Part shown: positions 31,109 to 38,501 of the stretch, one piece after another
Numbering within the stretch: position 1 is the first letter of the stretch
Layout of the letters: each line of letters opens with the position of its first letter
Assembly (NCBI GenBank): GCA_964416315.1
Contig: CAYQDR010000025.1
Coordinates: 1-43,996 of the forward strand
Origin: CAYQDR01 sp964416315
GTDB lineage: Bacteria > Methylomirabilota > Methylomirabilia > Rokubacteriales > DASRDR01
Direction: 5' to 3'
Length of the DNA: 43,996 nt
Translations under genes and position numbers: made by a program
Notes under the pieces: generated by a model
The model's database searches: none
Told to the model about the DNA's origin: nothing
Seen by the model: only the letters and a program-made list of their open reading frames with translations

Positions 31109-32368
31109 TCAGAAGGCATAGCGGGCGACCACGTAGAGATTCGAGTTGCCCTGGAACTGACCGAACTCGGTGCGATCCGGGCCGCCGAAGAGGTTCGTGC
31201 CGACGGCAACCCAGAGGGCGTCCGTCACGCTGTACTTGATCTCGGGGTTCACGTGGAAGTCGCCCTCGTTGGGGCTTGCGAGGGCGAAGAGGCCGAGCCT
31301 GAGCGTCTGATGGAGCAGGAGCCAGGTCAGCCGGAGGGTGAGGACATGCCGGGCGAGCAGCCGCTCGGGCATCCCCGCAACGCGCGTCCTCACGTACTCG
31401 GCGTGGTCCTCCATCACCTGGACGAAGTACTGGGCCGAGAGCACGAGGTCGGGCACGACCTCCCGCTGGTAGCCCAGCAGGACCCGGACGGAGGAGTTCT
31501 CCACGGCAGGGTCCAGCCCCGACCGATCCTGCCGCGAGTCGTAGTAGCCCGCCTCGAGGCCCAGCACGCCGCCCAGGACGGCCCCCTGGGCGCTGGCGCC
31601 GTACACGCTGAGGCGTGGAAAGAAGAAGCGGAGCCCGGGCCCCGGCTCCACCTCCGCCGCCGGGGCGTGGAAGAACCCCCGGTAGGCGTACAGGGAGAGA
31701 TCCCAGCCGAGCACATTCCGAGACAGCCTGAGCCCGGCCTCGGTGTTCTCGAGCGCCGGTGAGGGCTCGTCAGTCCGCCGGCGCTCGATGTCGGCCAGCG
31801 GATCGTGGAAGCTGAGGCGCCCCCCGGCCTCCGGGACCGTGTCGGCCTCGAAGACGGGGATCAGGACGAGCTGGAGCGCGGTGCCCGCCCAGTAGCCGGT
31901 CGCGCTCACGGCATCGGAGCCTTTCTTCAGGTACTCCAGGGGAAGGCCCGAGATGAACGCGACCAGGTCCTTCGGGAACACGTCGTTGATGAAGATCAGG
32001 TCGCCGACGCCCCAGGTGATCACCTGCCGCCCGACGCGAAGGTCGAGCGCCGGAAACCCGAGATCCAGGTAGCCCTCCCGGAGCTCCCCCTCCCACTCGT
32101 CGCCGACCCCGTCGTAGATCAGCTCTCCCTTTGCCGAGAGCGCCCAGCGCTCCCCGCGCGGCGACAGCTCGAGCCCCACCCGTCCCTCGCCCAGCACGAA
32201 CTCCTCCTCGCAAGCGAGCCGCTGCGTGGCCGGACAGCGGTCGGGCGGGATCAGCCGGTAGGCGGCGCCGGCCTGGACGAAGCCGTGGAGCGGACGCTGC
32301 TCAGCTCGGGACATCCCTGGAGCCGCGAGGACCGTCGCGAGCAGGACGAGCGCGGACGCGCATCTCAC
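31109..32368 (-). CDS. Outer-membrane beta-barrel protein (DUF1302-like)
   Basis: 419 residues from GTG 32368, overlapping the LolA-like gene stop (GTGA). Signal peptide about 1-22. The rest alternates polar and hydrophobic residues as in a barrel: GRVGLELSPRGERWALSAKGELIYDG, LRVGRQVITWGVGDLIFINDVFP, and a C-terminal Phe (YVVARYAF) typical of barrel assembly signals. Proteins of this kind occur beside RND exporters and LolA-like proteins and may move lipids or hydrophobic compounds through the outer membrane. A Gram-negative cell envelope follows. Confidence 0.8.
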   Translation of the reverse strand: MRCASALVLLATVLAAPGMSRAEQRPLHGFVQAGAAYRLIPPDRCPATQRLACEEEFVLGEGRVGLELSPRGERWALSAKGELIYDGVGDEWEGELREGYLDLGFPALDLRVGRQVITWGVGDLIFINDVFPKDLVAFISGLPLEYLKKGSDAVSATGYWAGTALQLVLIPVFEADTVPEAGGRLSFHDPLADIERRRTDEPSPALENTEAGLRLSRNVLGWDLSLYAYRGFFHAPAAEVEPGPGLRFFFPRLSVYGASAQGAVLGGVLGLEAGYYDSRQDRSGLDPAVENSSVRVLLGYQREVVPDLVLSAQYFVQVMEDHAEYVRTRVAGMPERLLARHVLTLRLTWLLLHQTLRLGLFALASPNEGDFHVNPEIKYSVTDALWVAVGTNLFGGPDRTEFGQFQGNSNLYVVARYAF

Positions 32369-33183
32369 CGGACCAGTTCCGCCGGCGGCGCCCTCAACGC
32401 CCGCTCACTGAGAAGATCGGGCGGGAGCTTCTGGTCGTAGCGGACATCGCCGAAGGCCACTTCGGTCCGGTGGCCGGTCTGGACGTTCTTCATCACCCGC
32501 TTCGTGATCGTCCAGTGGCCCTGAACCTCCTTCAGCTCCTCGGCGGTGAAGACGCGCGCCAGCTCGCCCCGGCGGTCGTAGTACTCCTCCTTCAGGGGCA
32601 GCCAGGTGACCGTGTCGATCCAGGAGAGCTTGCGGCCGAAGTCCACGCTGCCGGCATCTTTCGGGATGCTCTCCACGAGGTAGGCCGGGCGCTCCCCCAC
32701 CCGTTCCTCCTTCAGGAGCTTGTGGTGGTCTTCGTCGGGCTCGCGCCCCGACACATCCTCGTAGGAGAAGTCGGAGCCCGCAAAGCTCGACCGTTTGTCG
32801 TTGGCCGCGATCCGCCGGACCAGCTTGAGGGCCGGGACATAGAGCCAGCGGTCGTCGTCCCGTCCGGGGTACTTCCACACCAGGAACGTCATGTCGCGCA
32901 CGTCCGGCGGCCGGTGGAAGTAGATGAAGTAGCGCTGCTCCCCACCCTCCTGGAGATCGCGTCGCGTCATCACGAACTCGCGGAGACGCTCCTTACCGTC
33001 CCGGGAGATGAGCCGCATCGTGACGCGTGCCCGCATGTCGTCGCCGGGGTAGTACGTGGCCAGGTGGGCGCGGCTCATGATCTGCTCGGCCGACGGCTGG
33101 GCCAGCGCCGCGCCCGCTGCAGCGAGCAGCGCGAGAACTCCCCCGACCACGATCTCCCGGCGTGCCCAGCGCGTCAGAGCCAT
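32365..33183 (-). CDS. Periplasmic LolA-like outer-membrane lipoprotein-sorting protein
   Basis: 272 residues, ATG 33183, overlapping the RND gene by 10 bases. Signal peptide about 1-29 (VVGGVLALLAAAGAALA). The mature part matches the LolA/LolB-like fold family: QIMSRAHLATYYPGDDMRARVTMRLIS, RYFIYFHRPPDVRDMTFLVWKYP, LYVPALKLVRRI, and W-hydrophobic strands. It is thought to carry lipids or lipoproteins across the periplasm, between the RND exporter and the outer-membrane barrel encoded next to it. Confidence 0.85.
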   Translation of the reverse strand: MALTRWARREIVVGGVLALLAAAGAALAQPSAEQIMSRAHLATYYPGDDMRARVTMRLISRDGKERLREFVMTRRDLQEGGEQRYFIYFHRPPDVRDMTFLVWKYPGRDDDRWLYVPALKLVRRIAANDKRSSFAGSDFSYEDVSGREPDEDHHKLLKEERVGERPAYLVESIPKDAGSVDFGRKLSWIDTVTWLPLKEEYYDRRGELARVFTAEELKEVQGHWTITKRVMKNVQTGHRTEVAFGDVRYDQKLPPDLLSERALRAPPAELVR

Positions 33184-35501
33184 CTGATCCCCCCCGACAG
33201 GATCAACCGGCCCCGGGCGCTCCGCCCGACGAGGGTGACCAGAGCCGGGAGAAAGAGAAGCGTCGCCACAAAGCTCCACGCCATCAGGGACGCGAAGAAG
33301 ACCCCCACGGTCACATAGGGGGTGAGCGTAGCGAACACGAGCGGGAAGAAGCCCAGGGTGATGACGATGGCGTTCCGCGTGATCGCCCGGAGAGGCAGCC
33401 CGAAGGTGAAGCGGTGGGCGTCCTCCAGGTCCTTCCCTTCCTGGTAGCGGGATCTGAAGCGCTGGAGGTAGTGGATCGCGAGATCGATCGCGAGGCCCAG
33501 GGACAGGGACGTGCAGACCGCGACGGGCATGTCGTAGTCCTTCCCGACAAACCCCACCAGGCCGTACGAGAAGAGGATCGCCACGCTCAGCGGGGCCATG
33601 GCGATGAGCCCCAGGGTCACCGACCTGAAGAGATACACCATGAGCAGGAAGACCAGGACGAAGCTCCCCAGGACCGCGCCGAGCATCCCGCGGACCATGA
33701 TCTTCTGCCAGACCACGTTGATGTAGGTGAGCCCCGACCAACGCAGCGTGACGCCGGAAGGGGGCGGGCTCGTTCTCGCGAACTCCCCCAGGGCGCGTTC
33801 GATCCGCTCCATCTCCACGTTGTCCCCGCGCTTGAGCTGGACCCAGATGTGGGCCTTCCGGGACTCGGCGTCGAGGAAGTTGTCCAGGTCCGTGGGCTTC
33901 CCGCTGGTGAGGAAGAGGAAGATCTCCTGACCGATCGCCTCCTGACTCGCGGGAAGGCTCCCGTCCGTCCCACCTTTGAGGACCCAGTCCACCCGCTTGA
34001 CGACGTCCGCCACCGAGGAGGTCTTCCCGACCGGCTCTGTCCGCTCGAGCTGGCGCTGGAGCCGCTCGATGTAGCCCATGACCTCGGGGCGCGTGACCGC
34101 CTCGGGCGCTCCGCCGTCCACCACCAGGGAAGCCATGTACGTCCCGCCGAAGCGCTCGTTCATGACCCGGTCAGCGACCCGAATCTTATGAGACGGCCTA
34201 AACCAGTTCACCGGGTTGTCGTTGACGCGGATTCGACTCACCCCCCAGCCCGCGACGACGAGGGCCAGAAGCCCCAGGCTCAGCACGGCCCCGGCGCGCC
34301 GGACCACGAAGCCGCCGGCGCCCGGGACGAGACGGTCCATGAGCCTGTCGAGCCTCGGCGCCTTCCCGGAAGGACCCGCCAGCCCTTTCAGCCGCTCTTC
34401 ACCGATCAGGGTGATCGCCGCGGGAATGAACGTGAAGGTCAGGAGCCAGGCCGCCATGATCCCGAAGGCGGTGAACGCCCCGAAGACCTGAACCGGCGGA
34501 ATCCTGGCCAGGGTCAGGGAGCCGAACCCCACGGCCGAGGTGAGCGAGGTGTAGAGGCAGGGGGTGAAGACCTCGTCCAGGGTCCCGACGAGCGCCTCCC
34601 GCTTCCTCCCCAGGGCCCGGTAGCGTTCGTAGAAGTCGCTCAGGATGTGGACCGAGTCCAGGACCGCGATGGGCATGAGGAACACCGGGATCATGCTGCT
34701 CATGATGTGGACCGTGAAGCCGGAGCCGATCAGGGCCCCCATCGTCCAGAGGACCGAGGCCATGGCCACCGCCATGGGGATCAGGATGAGGGAGACCCGC
34801 CGGAACAGGACCCACAGGATGAGGAAGATGAACCCCATGGCGAGCGGGGCCGTCACGCCCATCTGGATGAACATCTCGAAGCCGAAGGTGTCCTCCGCCA
34901 CCGGAAGGCCGGCGATGTGGTATGACTGGCCGGGGAGCTTCTCGCGATCCAGGATCGCCTCGATCTCCCTCGAGATCCTGTGGCTCTGGTCCTTGGACTG
35001 GATGGGCACATAGACGGCCAAGGCTGTCCCATCGCGATCGGCCAGCTTGTCGGCGAAAAGCGGATTCGTCGTGAGGGCCCCTCTCAGCACCTCCATCTCT
35101 TCGGGATTTCGGGGCACGCGCTCCATGATGGGACGGACCGAGAGGGCGTCCCGGGAGGGCCGCACGTCGTCGGTCGTGGTGAGGGAGAGGAGATCTTCCA
35201 GGACCACGCCTTTGATTCGACTGATTCCGTCCACGATCCTGGCGTACCGTTCGAGGACCTCGGCGCGGTAGACGCCCTGGGGATCCACGAGCCCCACCAC
35301 CAGCATGTCGTAGATCCCGAACTCCTGCTTCACCTGACGGTAGAAGACCCGCTCGGGCTGATCGGCTTCGAGCATGTTCTCCGGGTCCGTGTCGATTCTG
35401 ATCCGGGGAAACTGGGCAGCGAAGAGCAGGGTCACGATGAGGGTCAGACCGACGACCAACCAGGGACGATCAACCGAAAACCCGACAAGGCGGCGACCCA
35501 T
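33174..35501 (-). CDS. RND-superfamily exporter (MMPL/SSD type)
   Basis: 775 residues from ATG 35501. Two repeats of one membrane helix, a large periplasmic loop and five membrane helices. Family features: RIRIDTDPENMLEADQPERVFYRQV after helix 1, and the sterol-sensing/MMPL-like helices with PIAVLDSVHILSDFY and SLSLGLAIDLAIHYLQRF, whose Asp residues are candidate proton-relay positions. Such proteins export lipids or hydrophobic molecules using the proton gradient. Partners are the LolA-like and barrel genes downstream. The cargo is unknown. Confidence 0.9.
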   Translation of the reverse strand: MGRRLVGFSVDRPWLVVGLTLIVTLLFAAQFPRIRIDTDPENMLEADQPERVFYRQVKQEFGIYDMLVVGLVDPQGVYRAEVLERYARIVDGISRIKGVVLEDLLSLTTTDDVRPSRDALSVRPIMERVPRNPEEMEVLRGALTTNPLFADKLADRDGTALAVYVPIQSKDQSHRISREIEAILDREKLPGQSYHIAGLPVAEDTFGFEMFIQMGVTAPLAMGFIFLILWVLFRRVSLILIPMAVAMASVLWTMGALIGSGFTVHIMSSMIPVFLMPIAVLDSVHILSDFYERYRALGRKREALVGTLDEVFTPCLYTSLTSAVGFGSLTLARIPPVQVFGAFTAFGIMAAWLLTFTFIPAAITLIGEERLKGLAGPSGKAPRLDRLMDRLVPGAGGFVVRRAGAVLSLGLLALVVAGWGVSRIRVNDNPVNWFRPSHKIRVADRVMNERFGGTYMASLVVDGGAPEAVTRPEVMGYIERLQRQLERTEPVGKTSSVADVVKRVDWVLKGGTDGSLPASQEAIGQEIFLFLTSGKPTDLDNFLDAESRKAHIWVQLKRGDNVEMERIERALGEFARTSPPPSGVTLRWSGLTYINVVWQKIMVRGMLGAVLGSFVLVFLLMVYLFRSVTLGLIAMAPLSVAILFSYGLVGFVGKDYDMPVAVCTSLSLGLAIDLAIHYLQRFRSRYQEGKDLEDAHRFTFGLPLRAITRNAIVITLGFFPLVFATLTPYVTVGVFFASLMAWSFVATLLFLPALVTLVGRSARGRLILSGGIRWL

Positions 35502-35508
35502 CACCCCC

Positions 35509-35838
35509 TCAGAAGGCGCCGATGACCCGATCGTGGGGAGCGACGAGGAGCTCGACGAGAGCGGGGTGGTGTACCGGGGCCGCGCCAGGTCCAGCCTGAA
35601 GTCCTCGCAGGGCGAGATCGTCTCCGAGGACGACGCACCGCGCGCCGCGGTCCAGCATCCGCTGGAGCGCAGCGCGCGCACCACTCGGGGAGCGATCACT
35701 CCCCAGGATGACGGCGTCCTGAAGGCAACAGAGGGTCAAGGCATGGCCCTGGCGGCACAGGGCCTCGGCCAGCGCCAGCGCCCGCTGCCCGGCCGCGGAG
35801 GTCGGCACACTGGAGAGGACGACGAGGACCGATGCCAC
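35509..35838 (-). CDS. DsrH/TusB-like sulfur-relay protein
   Basis: 109 residues from GTG 35838, 8 bases after the TusC-like gene. N-terminal strand-loop-helix VLVVLSSVPTSAAGQRALALAEALCRQGHALTLCCLQDAVILGS is the DsrE/DsrH fold. Third gene of a DsrEF-H-like set. In sulfur metabolism these proteins relay persulfide sulfur (DsrEFH) or serve tRNA thiolation (TusBCD). No dsrAB or tusA/E is nearby. The start is uncertain because no good ribosome binding site is present. Confidence 0.65.
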   Translation of the reverse strand: MASVLVVLSSVPTSAAGQRALALAEALCRQGHALTLCCLQDAVILGSDRSPSGARAALQRMLDRGARCVVLGDDLALRGLQAGPGAAPVHHPALVELLVAPHDRVIGAF

Positions 35839-35846
35839 GAGCAGTC

Positions 35847-36215
35847 TCAGAACACCAATGCCCGGTCGCTGTCCGCCACGGTCCGAGCGATCTCGTCGAG
35901 CGACGCGGGGAGCGCCCCCTGGATCAGGTCCGTCGTCGAAAGCCCCAGCGCGCCAAGCGCTTCTCCCTCGGCGAGAACGCGGGCCCGGTCTTTCCCCTCG
36001 TCCATGAACGCGGTCACCGCTTCCGCAAGCGACACCCATTCCCGGACCGTGGGCGACTGGCCGGGCAGGAGCGCCTGAACACTCTCCCCCAGGAAGGCCA
36101 ACGCGACGACCCGCCAGCCTTTCGCCAAGGCGCCGCGGGCATGGCGGATCGCCTCGGCCGGCTCGAGGGTGCCGTACGGCGGGCGACTGACGAGGATGCA
36201 GAGCGAGCCGGGCAT
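35847..36215 (-). CDS. DsrF/TusC-like sulfur-relay protein
   Basis: 122 residues from ATG 36215 (RBS GGAGCG). LCILVSRPPYGTLEPAEAIRHARGALAKGWRVVALAFLGESVQALL is a DsrE/F-type strand and helix pattern. It lacks a Cys at the usual active position, as expected for structural TusC/DsrF-type partners. It lies between a DsrE-like gene with an in-frame TGA and the TusB-like gene, so a hetero-oligomer of three is likely. Confidence 0.75.
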   Translation of the reverse strand: MPGSLCILVSRPPYGTLEPAEAIRHARGALAKGWRVVALAFLGESVQALLPGQSPTVREWVSLAEAVTAFMDEGKDRARVLAEGEALGALGLSTTDLIQGALPASLDEIARTVADSDRALVF

Positions 36216-36234
36216 GGAGCGCTCCTAGCCCATT

Positions 36235-36360
36235 CGGAGGGGGCCGCGACGGCCCCCTCCGAGACCTCCCCCACGGAGCGGCGGCGAAGCCGCCGCTCGG
36301 AGTGGAACACTCCTCCGTTGGCGGTTAGTCACCACGTTGCGCCTCGTTTACCCAGACGGC
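36235..36360 (+). repeat. CGGAG double-hairpin repeat, copy 3
   Basis: CGGAGGGGGCC / GGCCCCCTCCG hairpin, GAGACCTCCCCCA, second hairpin GCGGCGGC / GCCGCCGC, CTCGGAGTGGAAC, then the same tail as copy 1 (TGCGCCTCGTTTACCCAGAC). It lies between the DsrE-like and TusC-like genes, in the orientation opposite to them, interrupting the operon. Confidence 0.8.
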
Positions 36361-36363
36361 CTC

Positions 36364-36720
36364 CTAGGGTCCGAAGGTGAGCACGGCGTGGCTCTCCGCG
36401 AGGAGGGCCATCAGCCGCGAGAGGCTTCCGATCCGCGCGTCCTTCAGGAGATCGTCGTCGGCGATTCCCCGGAATCGCAGGCAGGACCCTCAGAGGTCCA
36501 CGACCCCGCCCCGCGAGAGGTAGGCCTCGGCCGCGGATCCGACATCGAACACGCCCGTCGGCTTCTGACCCCTGACGAAGCCGTAGACCCCGTCGCCCGT
36601 GGCGAAGATCGTGGTCGGATGGCCCGCGCCCAGAGCCGCCGTCGCGAGCTTCAGCACGGTGGCGGCCGTCTGGCCGGAGTAGGGGCTCGCTCTGAGGATG
36701 AACGTCAGTGGCGTCGCCAT
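36364..36720 (-). CDS. DsrE/TusD-like protein, probable selenoprotein with Sec at residue 77
   Basis: 118 residues if TGA at 36490-36492 is read as selenocysteine. ATG 36720 follows GGAGGAGG. The first 76 residues are DsrE-like (TFILRASPYSGQTAATVLKLA, IFATGDGVYGF). After TGA the frame stays open for 41 codons and keeps the family C-terminus: GSCLRFRGIADDDLLKDARI, then GSLSRLMALLAE and AVLTFGP before TAG 36364. Residue 77 coincides with the active-site Cys78 of E. coli TusD, so Sec would replace the sulfur-carrying Cys in a U-G-S-C motif. A SECIS-like hairpin follows. Without Sec the gene would encode a 76-residue fragment lacking its active site. Confidence 0.75.
36461..36478 (-). promoter_or_regulatory. 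Candidate bacterial SECIS hairpin
   Basis: On the minus strand GCGATTCCGGGGAATCGC forms a 7-bp stem with loop CGGG, beginning 11 bases after the in-frame TGA (36490-36492). The apical loop centre is about 20 bases from the TGA and has a G at position 2, as bacterial SECIS elements require for SelB binding. Confidence 0.6.
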
Positions 36721-36784
36721 CGCCGATGTCCTCCTCCGGGGATGGTAGCCGCCACCAATAGGGATAATCAATGAGTCAAGGGGA

Positions 36785-37261
36785 TCACCATTGGGAACAC
36801 CGATGGGATGCCCGGGACTCTACCCGCGGGTCGGCATGCTGGCGCCGGGAAGGCGGGTTCCCCGCGAAGATCGCCCACCAACCGAGGGCGCCGAGTAGGT
36901 CCTGGCTCAGCGTTCTCGCCACCACAAAGAAAAAGACTTCGAAGGCCGCGAAGAGGGTGACGAAGGCGATAAAGATCGCGGGTTCGCGCTCGCTCGCCGC
37001 CATCATGCAAGCGGCGACGATGCCAAACCCGATGAAGGCGAGCACGTGAACGATCGAGTAGCCGATCACGGGCCCAGCGGCGATCTCGATGCTGAGAGGA
37101 GTGCTCACGCCGTAGAAGATGACGGTCCCGAGCAGCGCCGGCGTGAGCAGGGGTGTGCCGCGCCAGGCGTCGTAGATCAGAAACCAGAGAGCGACCGTCG
37201 CGGCGCCGATGACGCCGGCGATCACGCCCTCCCGCAGTACGGACCGTTGGGCCCGAGCCAT
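36785..37261 (-). CDS. Four-helix membrane protein of unknown function
   Basis: 158 residues, ATG 37261. Four hydrophobic segments near 9-30, 38-55, 62-86 and 92-116 (GVIAGVIGAATVALWFLIYDAW, AFVTLFAAFEVFFFVVARTL). The last 25 or so residues (PPSRRQHADPRVESRASHRCSQW) are polar and may come from a frameshift after GWWAIFAGN. Located between the Rrf2 regulator and the DsrE-like selenoprotein gene on the same strand. No function known. Confidence 0.7.
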   Translation of the reverse strand: MARAQRSVLREGVIAGVIGAATVALWFLIYDAWRGTPLLTPALLGTVIFYGVSTPLSIEIAAGPVIGYSIVHVLAFIGFGIVAACMMAASEREPAIFIAFVTLFAAFEVFFFVVARTLSQDLLGALGWWAIFAGNPPSRRQHADPRVESRASHRCSQW

Positions 37262-37309
37262 GCGGCCTCAGTTCGCTACGGGGACCGGCGTCTTAGGATC
37301 GGAGCCAGT

Positions 37310-37756
37310 TCAGCATGGAGAAGCCTCCCCCCGTCTCGCCGGCGGGCGACTCCGTGACGCGACCGCCAGCTCCTCGACGCAGACCGACTCGAGCTCGCGC
37401 GTCACCAGGGCCTGGATGCGCGCCCAGACCGGGTGGACCGGGCAGAAGCGGTCGCGCGGGCAGAGCCCGGGGCGGACCAGGCAGCGGTTCAGGTAGATCG
37501 GCCCCTCGACGGCCTCGATGACGTCGCGAAGGCTGATCGTCCGCGGGGCGCGGAGGAGCGCGACCCCGCCGAGCGCGCCGCGCCGCGTGCGCACGAGGCC
37601 CGCGTGGGCGAGCGCCTGGACGATCTTGCCGAGGAAGGCCGCGGGCACCCCGGTACGGCGGCAGAGGTCGCCGCTTTTCACCGTCGCTTCCATGGGCTGC
37701 GCCGCCAGGTCCACCACGACGCGCACCGCGTAGTCGCCCTTGAGCGTGAGCTGCAT
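37310..37756 (-). CDS. Rrf2-family transcriptional regulator with Fe-S cysteines
   Basis: 148 residues, ATG 37756. Winged helix-turn-helix at about 1-70 (LTLKGDYAVRVVVDLA, KSGDLCRRTGVPAAFLGKIVQALAHAGLV, RRGALGGVALLRAP). Cluster Cys C92, C99 and C105 in RCLVRPGLCPRDRFC; spacing C-x6-C-x5-C is one residue longer in the first gap than IscR/NsrR (x5, x5). Family members sense Fe-S status, NO or redox state. It heads a minus-strand run that includes the sulfur-relay genes and is divergent from the receiver gene at 38078. Confidence 0.9.
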   Translation of the reverse strand: MQLTLKGDYAVRVVVDLAAQPMEATVKSGDLCRRTGVPAAFLGKIVQALAHAGLVRTRRGALGGVALLRAPRTISLRDVIEAVEGPIYLNRCLVRPGLCPRDRFCPVHPVWARIQALVTRELESVCVEELAVASRSRPPARRGEASPC

Positions 37757-37830
37757 TACCGGACCTTTCCGATCCGCTTCGTCCGTAAACATCGCCCACC
37801 GGGGGCGTCACCGACAATCGGCTGCCCGCC

Positions 37831-37843
37831 TCATTTTCATGAT
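37831..37843 (-). promoter_or_regulatory. TCATGAAAATGAG element upstream of the Rrf2 gene
   Basis: The minus strand reads TCATGAAAATGAG about 75 bases before the Rrf2 start. It resembles TCACGGAAATGAG (23264) and TCACGAAAGTGAG (15956). Rrf2 proteins bind short palindromes and often regulate themselves, so this may be an operator. Weak evidence. Confidence 0.25.
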
Positions 37844-37908
37844 GCGTCCGCATCAGCTCACCGCGGCGCGCCGGGGCGCCGCGGGGTCGCCCCGAACGGG
37901 GCGGCCGC

Positions 37909-37922
37909 GCCCCGCGTGGGGC
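37909..37922. promoter_or_regulatory. Candidate upstream activator site (GCCCC-GCGT-GGGGC)
   Basis: Identical palindrome to 16285-16298 and at nearly the same distance (89 bases) from a sigma-54 promoter. It lies in a GC-rich 321-base gap between the Rrf2 and receiver genes, which contains several other GC inverted repeats. Confidence 0.4.
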
Positions 37923-38011
37923 GGCGGCACCCCACGCGACGCGCGGCAACCGTCACCCTGGATCGGTGGTTCCCCGCGGAAAGCCGGCGGATTCACGCGC
38001 GTCGGTGTCCG

Positions 38012-38027
38012 TGGCACCGGCGATGCA
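38012..38027 (+). promoter_or_regulatory. Sigma-54 promoter of the lone receiver gene
   Basis: TGGCACCGGCGATGCA matches 14 of 16 positions of the -24/-12 consensus with exact spacing; predicted start near 38038, 40 bases before ATG 38078. Shares TGGCACC-N3-GATGCATC with the promoter at 16384. Confidence 0.65.
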
Positions 38028-38077
38028 TCTGATCGCGCGACAAGCCCGGGGAAAGGGCCCCTCGAGCCCGGCCGGAG

Positions 38078-38500
38078 ATGAGCGAAGCGCGGATAGACCT
38101 CAAGGTGCTGATCGTGGACGACGAGCCGGACCTGGTCGCCACCTGCGCGCGCCTGCTCAAGCGGCGGGGATTCGTCCCCCTCGTCGCCGGCAACGGGCAG
38201 ACGGCCATCGAGCTCATCGACGCGGAGCGTCCCGACCTCATCCTCACCGACCTCCGCCTCCCGGGGATCGACGGCCTGGCCGTCGTGCGGCACGCCCGCC
38301 GGGGGGCCCGAAAGATCCCGGTCGTCCTCTTCACCGGCTACGCCTCGCACGCCTCGCGCCGCGAGGCGCTCCGCGACGGCGCCGCCGCGTACCTGCCCAA
38401 GCCCTTTACCGCAGCCCAGCTGTTCGCGGCGATCGAGCAGGCCGCGGCAGCCGGCGCCCGGCCGGCGGAGGATCCCGCACGGGTGAAGGGAGTCGACTGA
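38078..38500 (+). CDS. Single-domain response regulator receiver
   Basis: 140 residues. VLIVDDEPDLV with the acidic pair, phosphoacceptor Asp in LILTDLRLPGIDG (about residue 58), FTGYAS and LPKPF lysine: a complete CheY-like domain with no output domain and a short acidic tail. It probably acts by protein contact or as part of a phosphorelay; no kinase is adjacent. Expressed from a candidate sigma-54 promoter and followed 1 base later by a PII-like gene. Confidence 0.88.
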   Translation: MSEARIDLKVLIVDDEPDLVATCARLLKRRGFVPLVAGNGQTAIELIDAERPDLILTDLRLPGIDGLAVVRHARRGARKIPVVLFTGYASHASRREALRDGAAAYLPKPFTAAQLFAAIEQAAAAGARPAEDPARVKGVD

Positions 38501-38501
38501 G

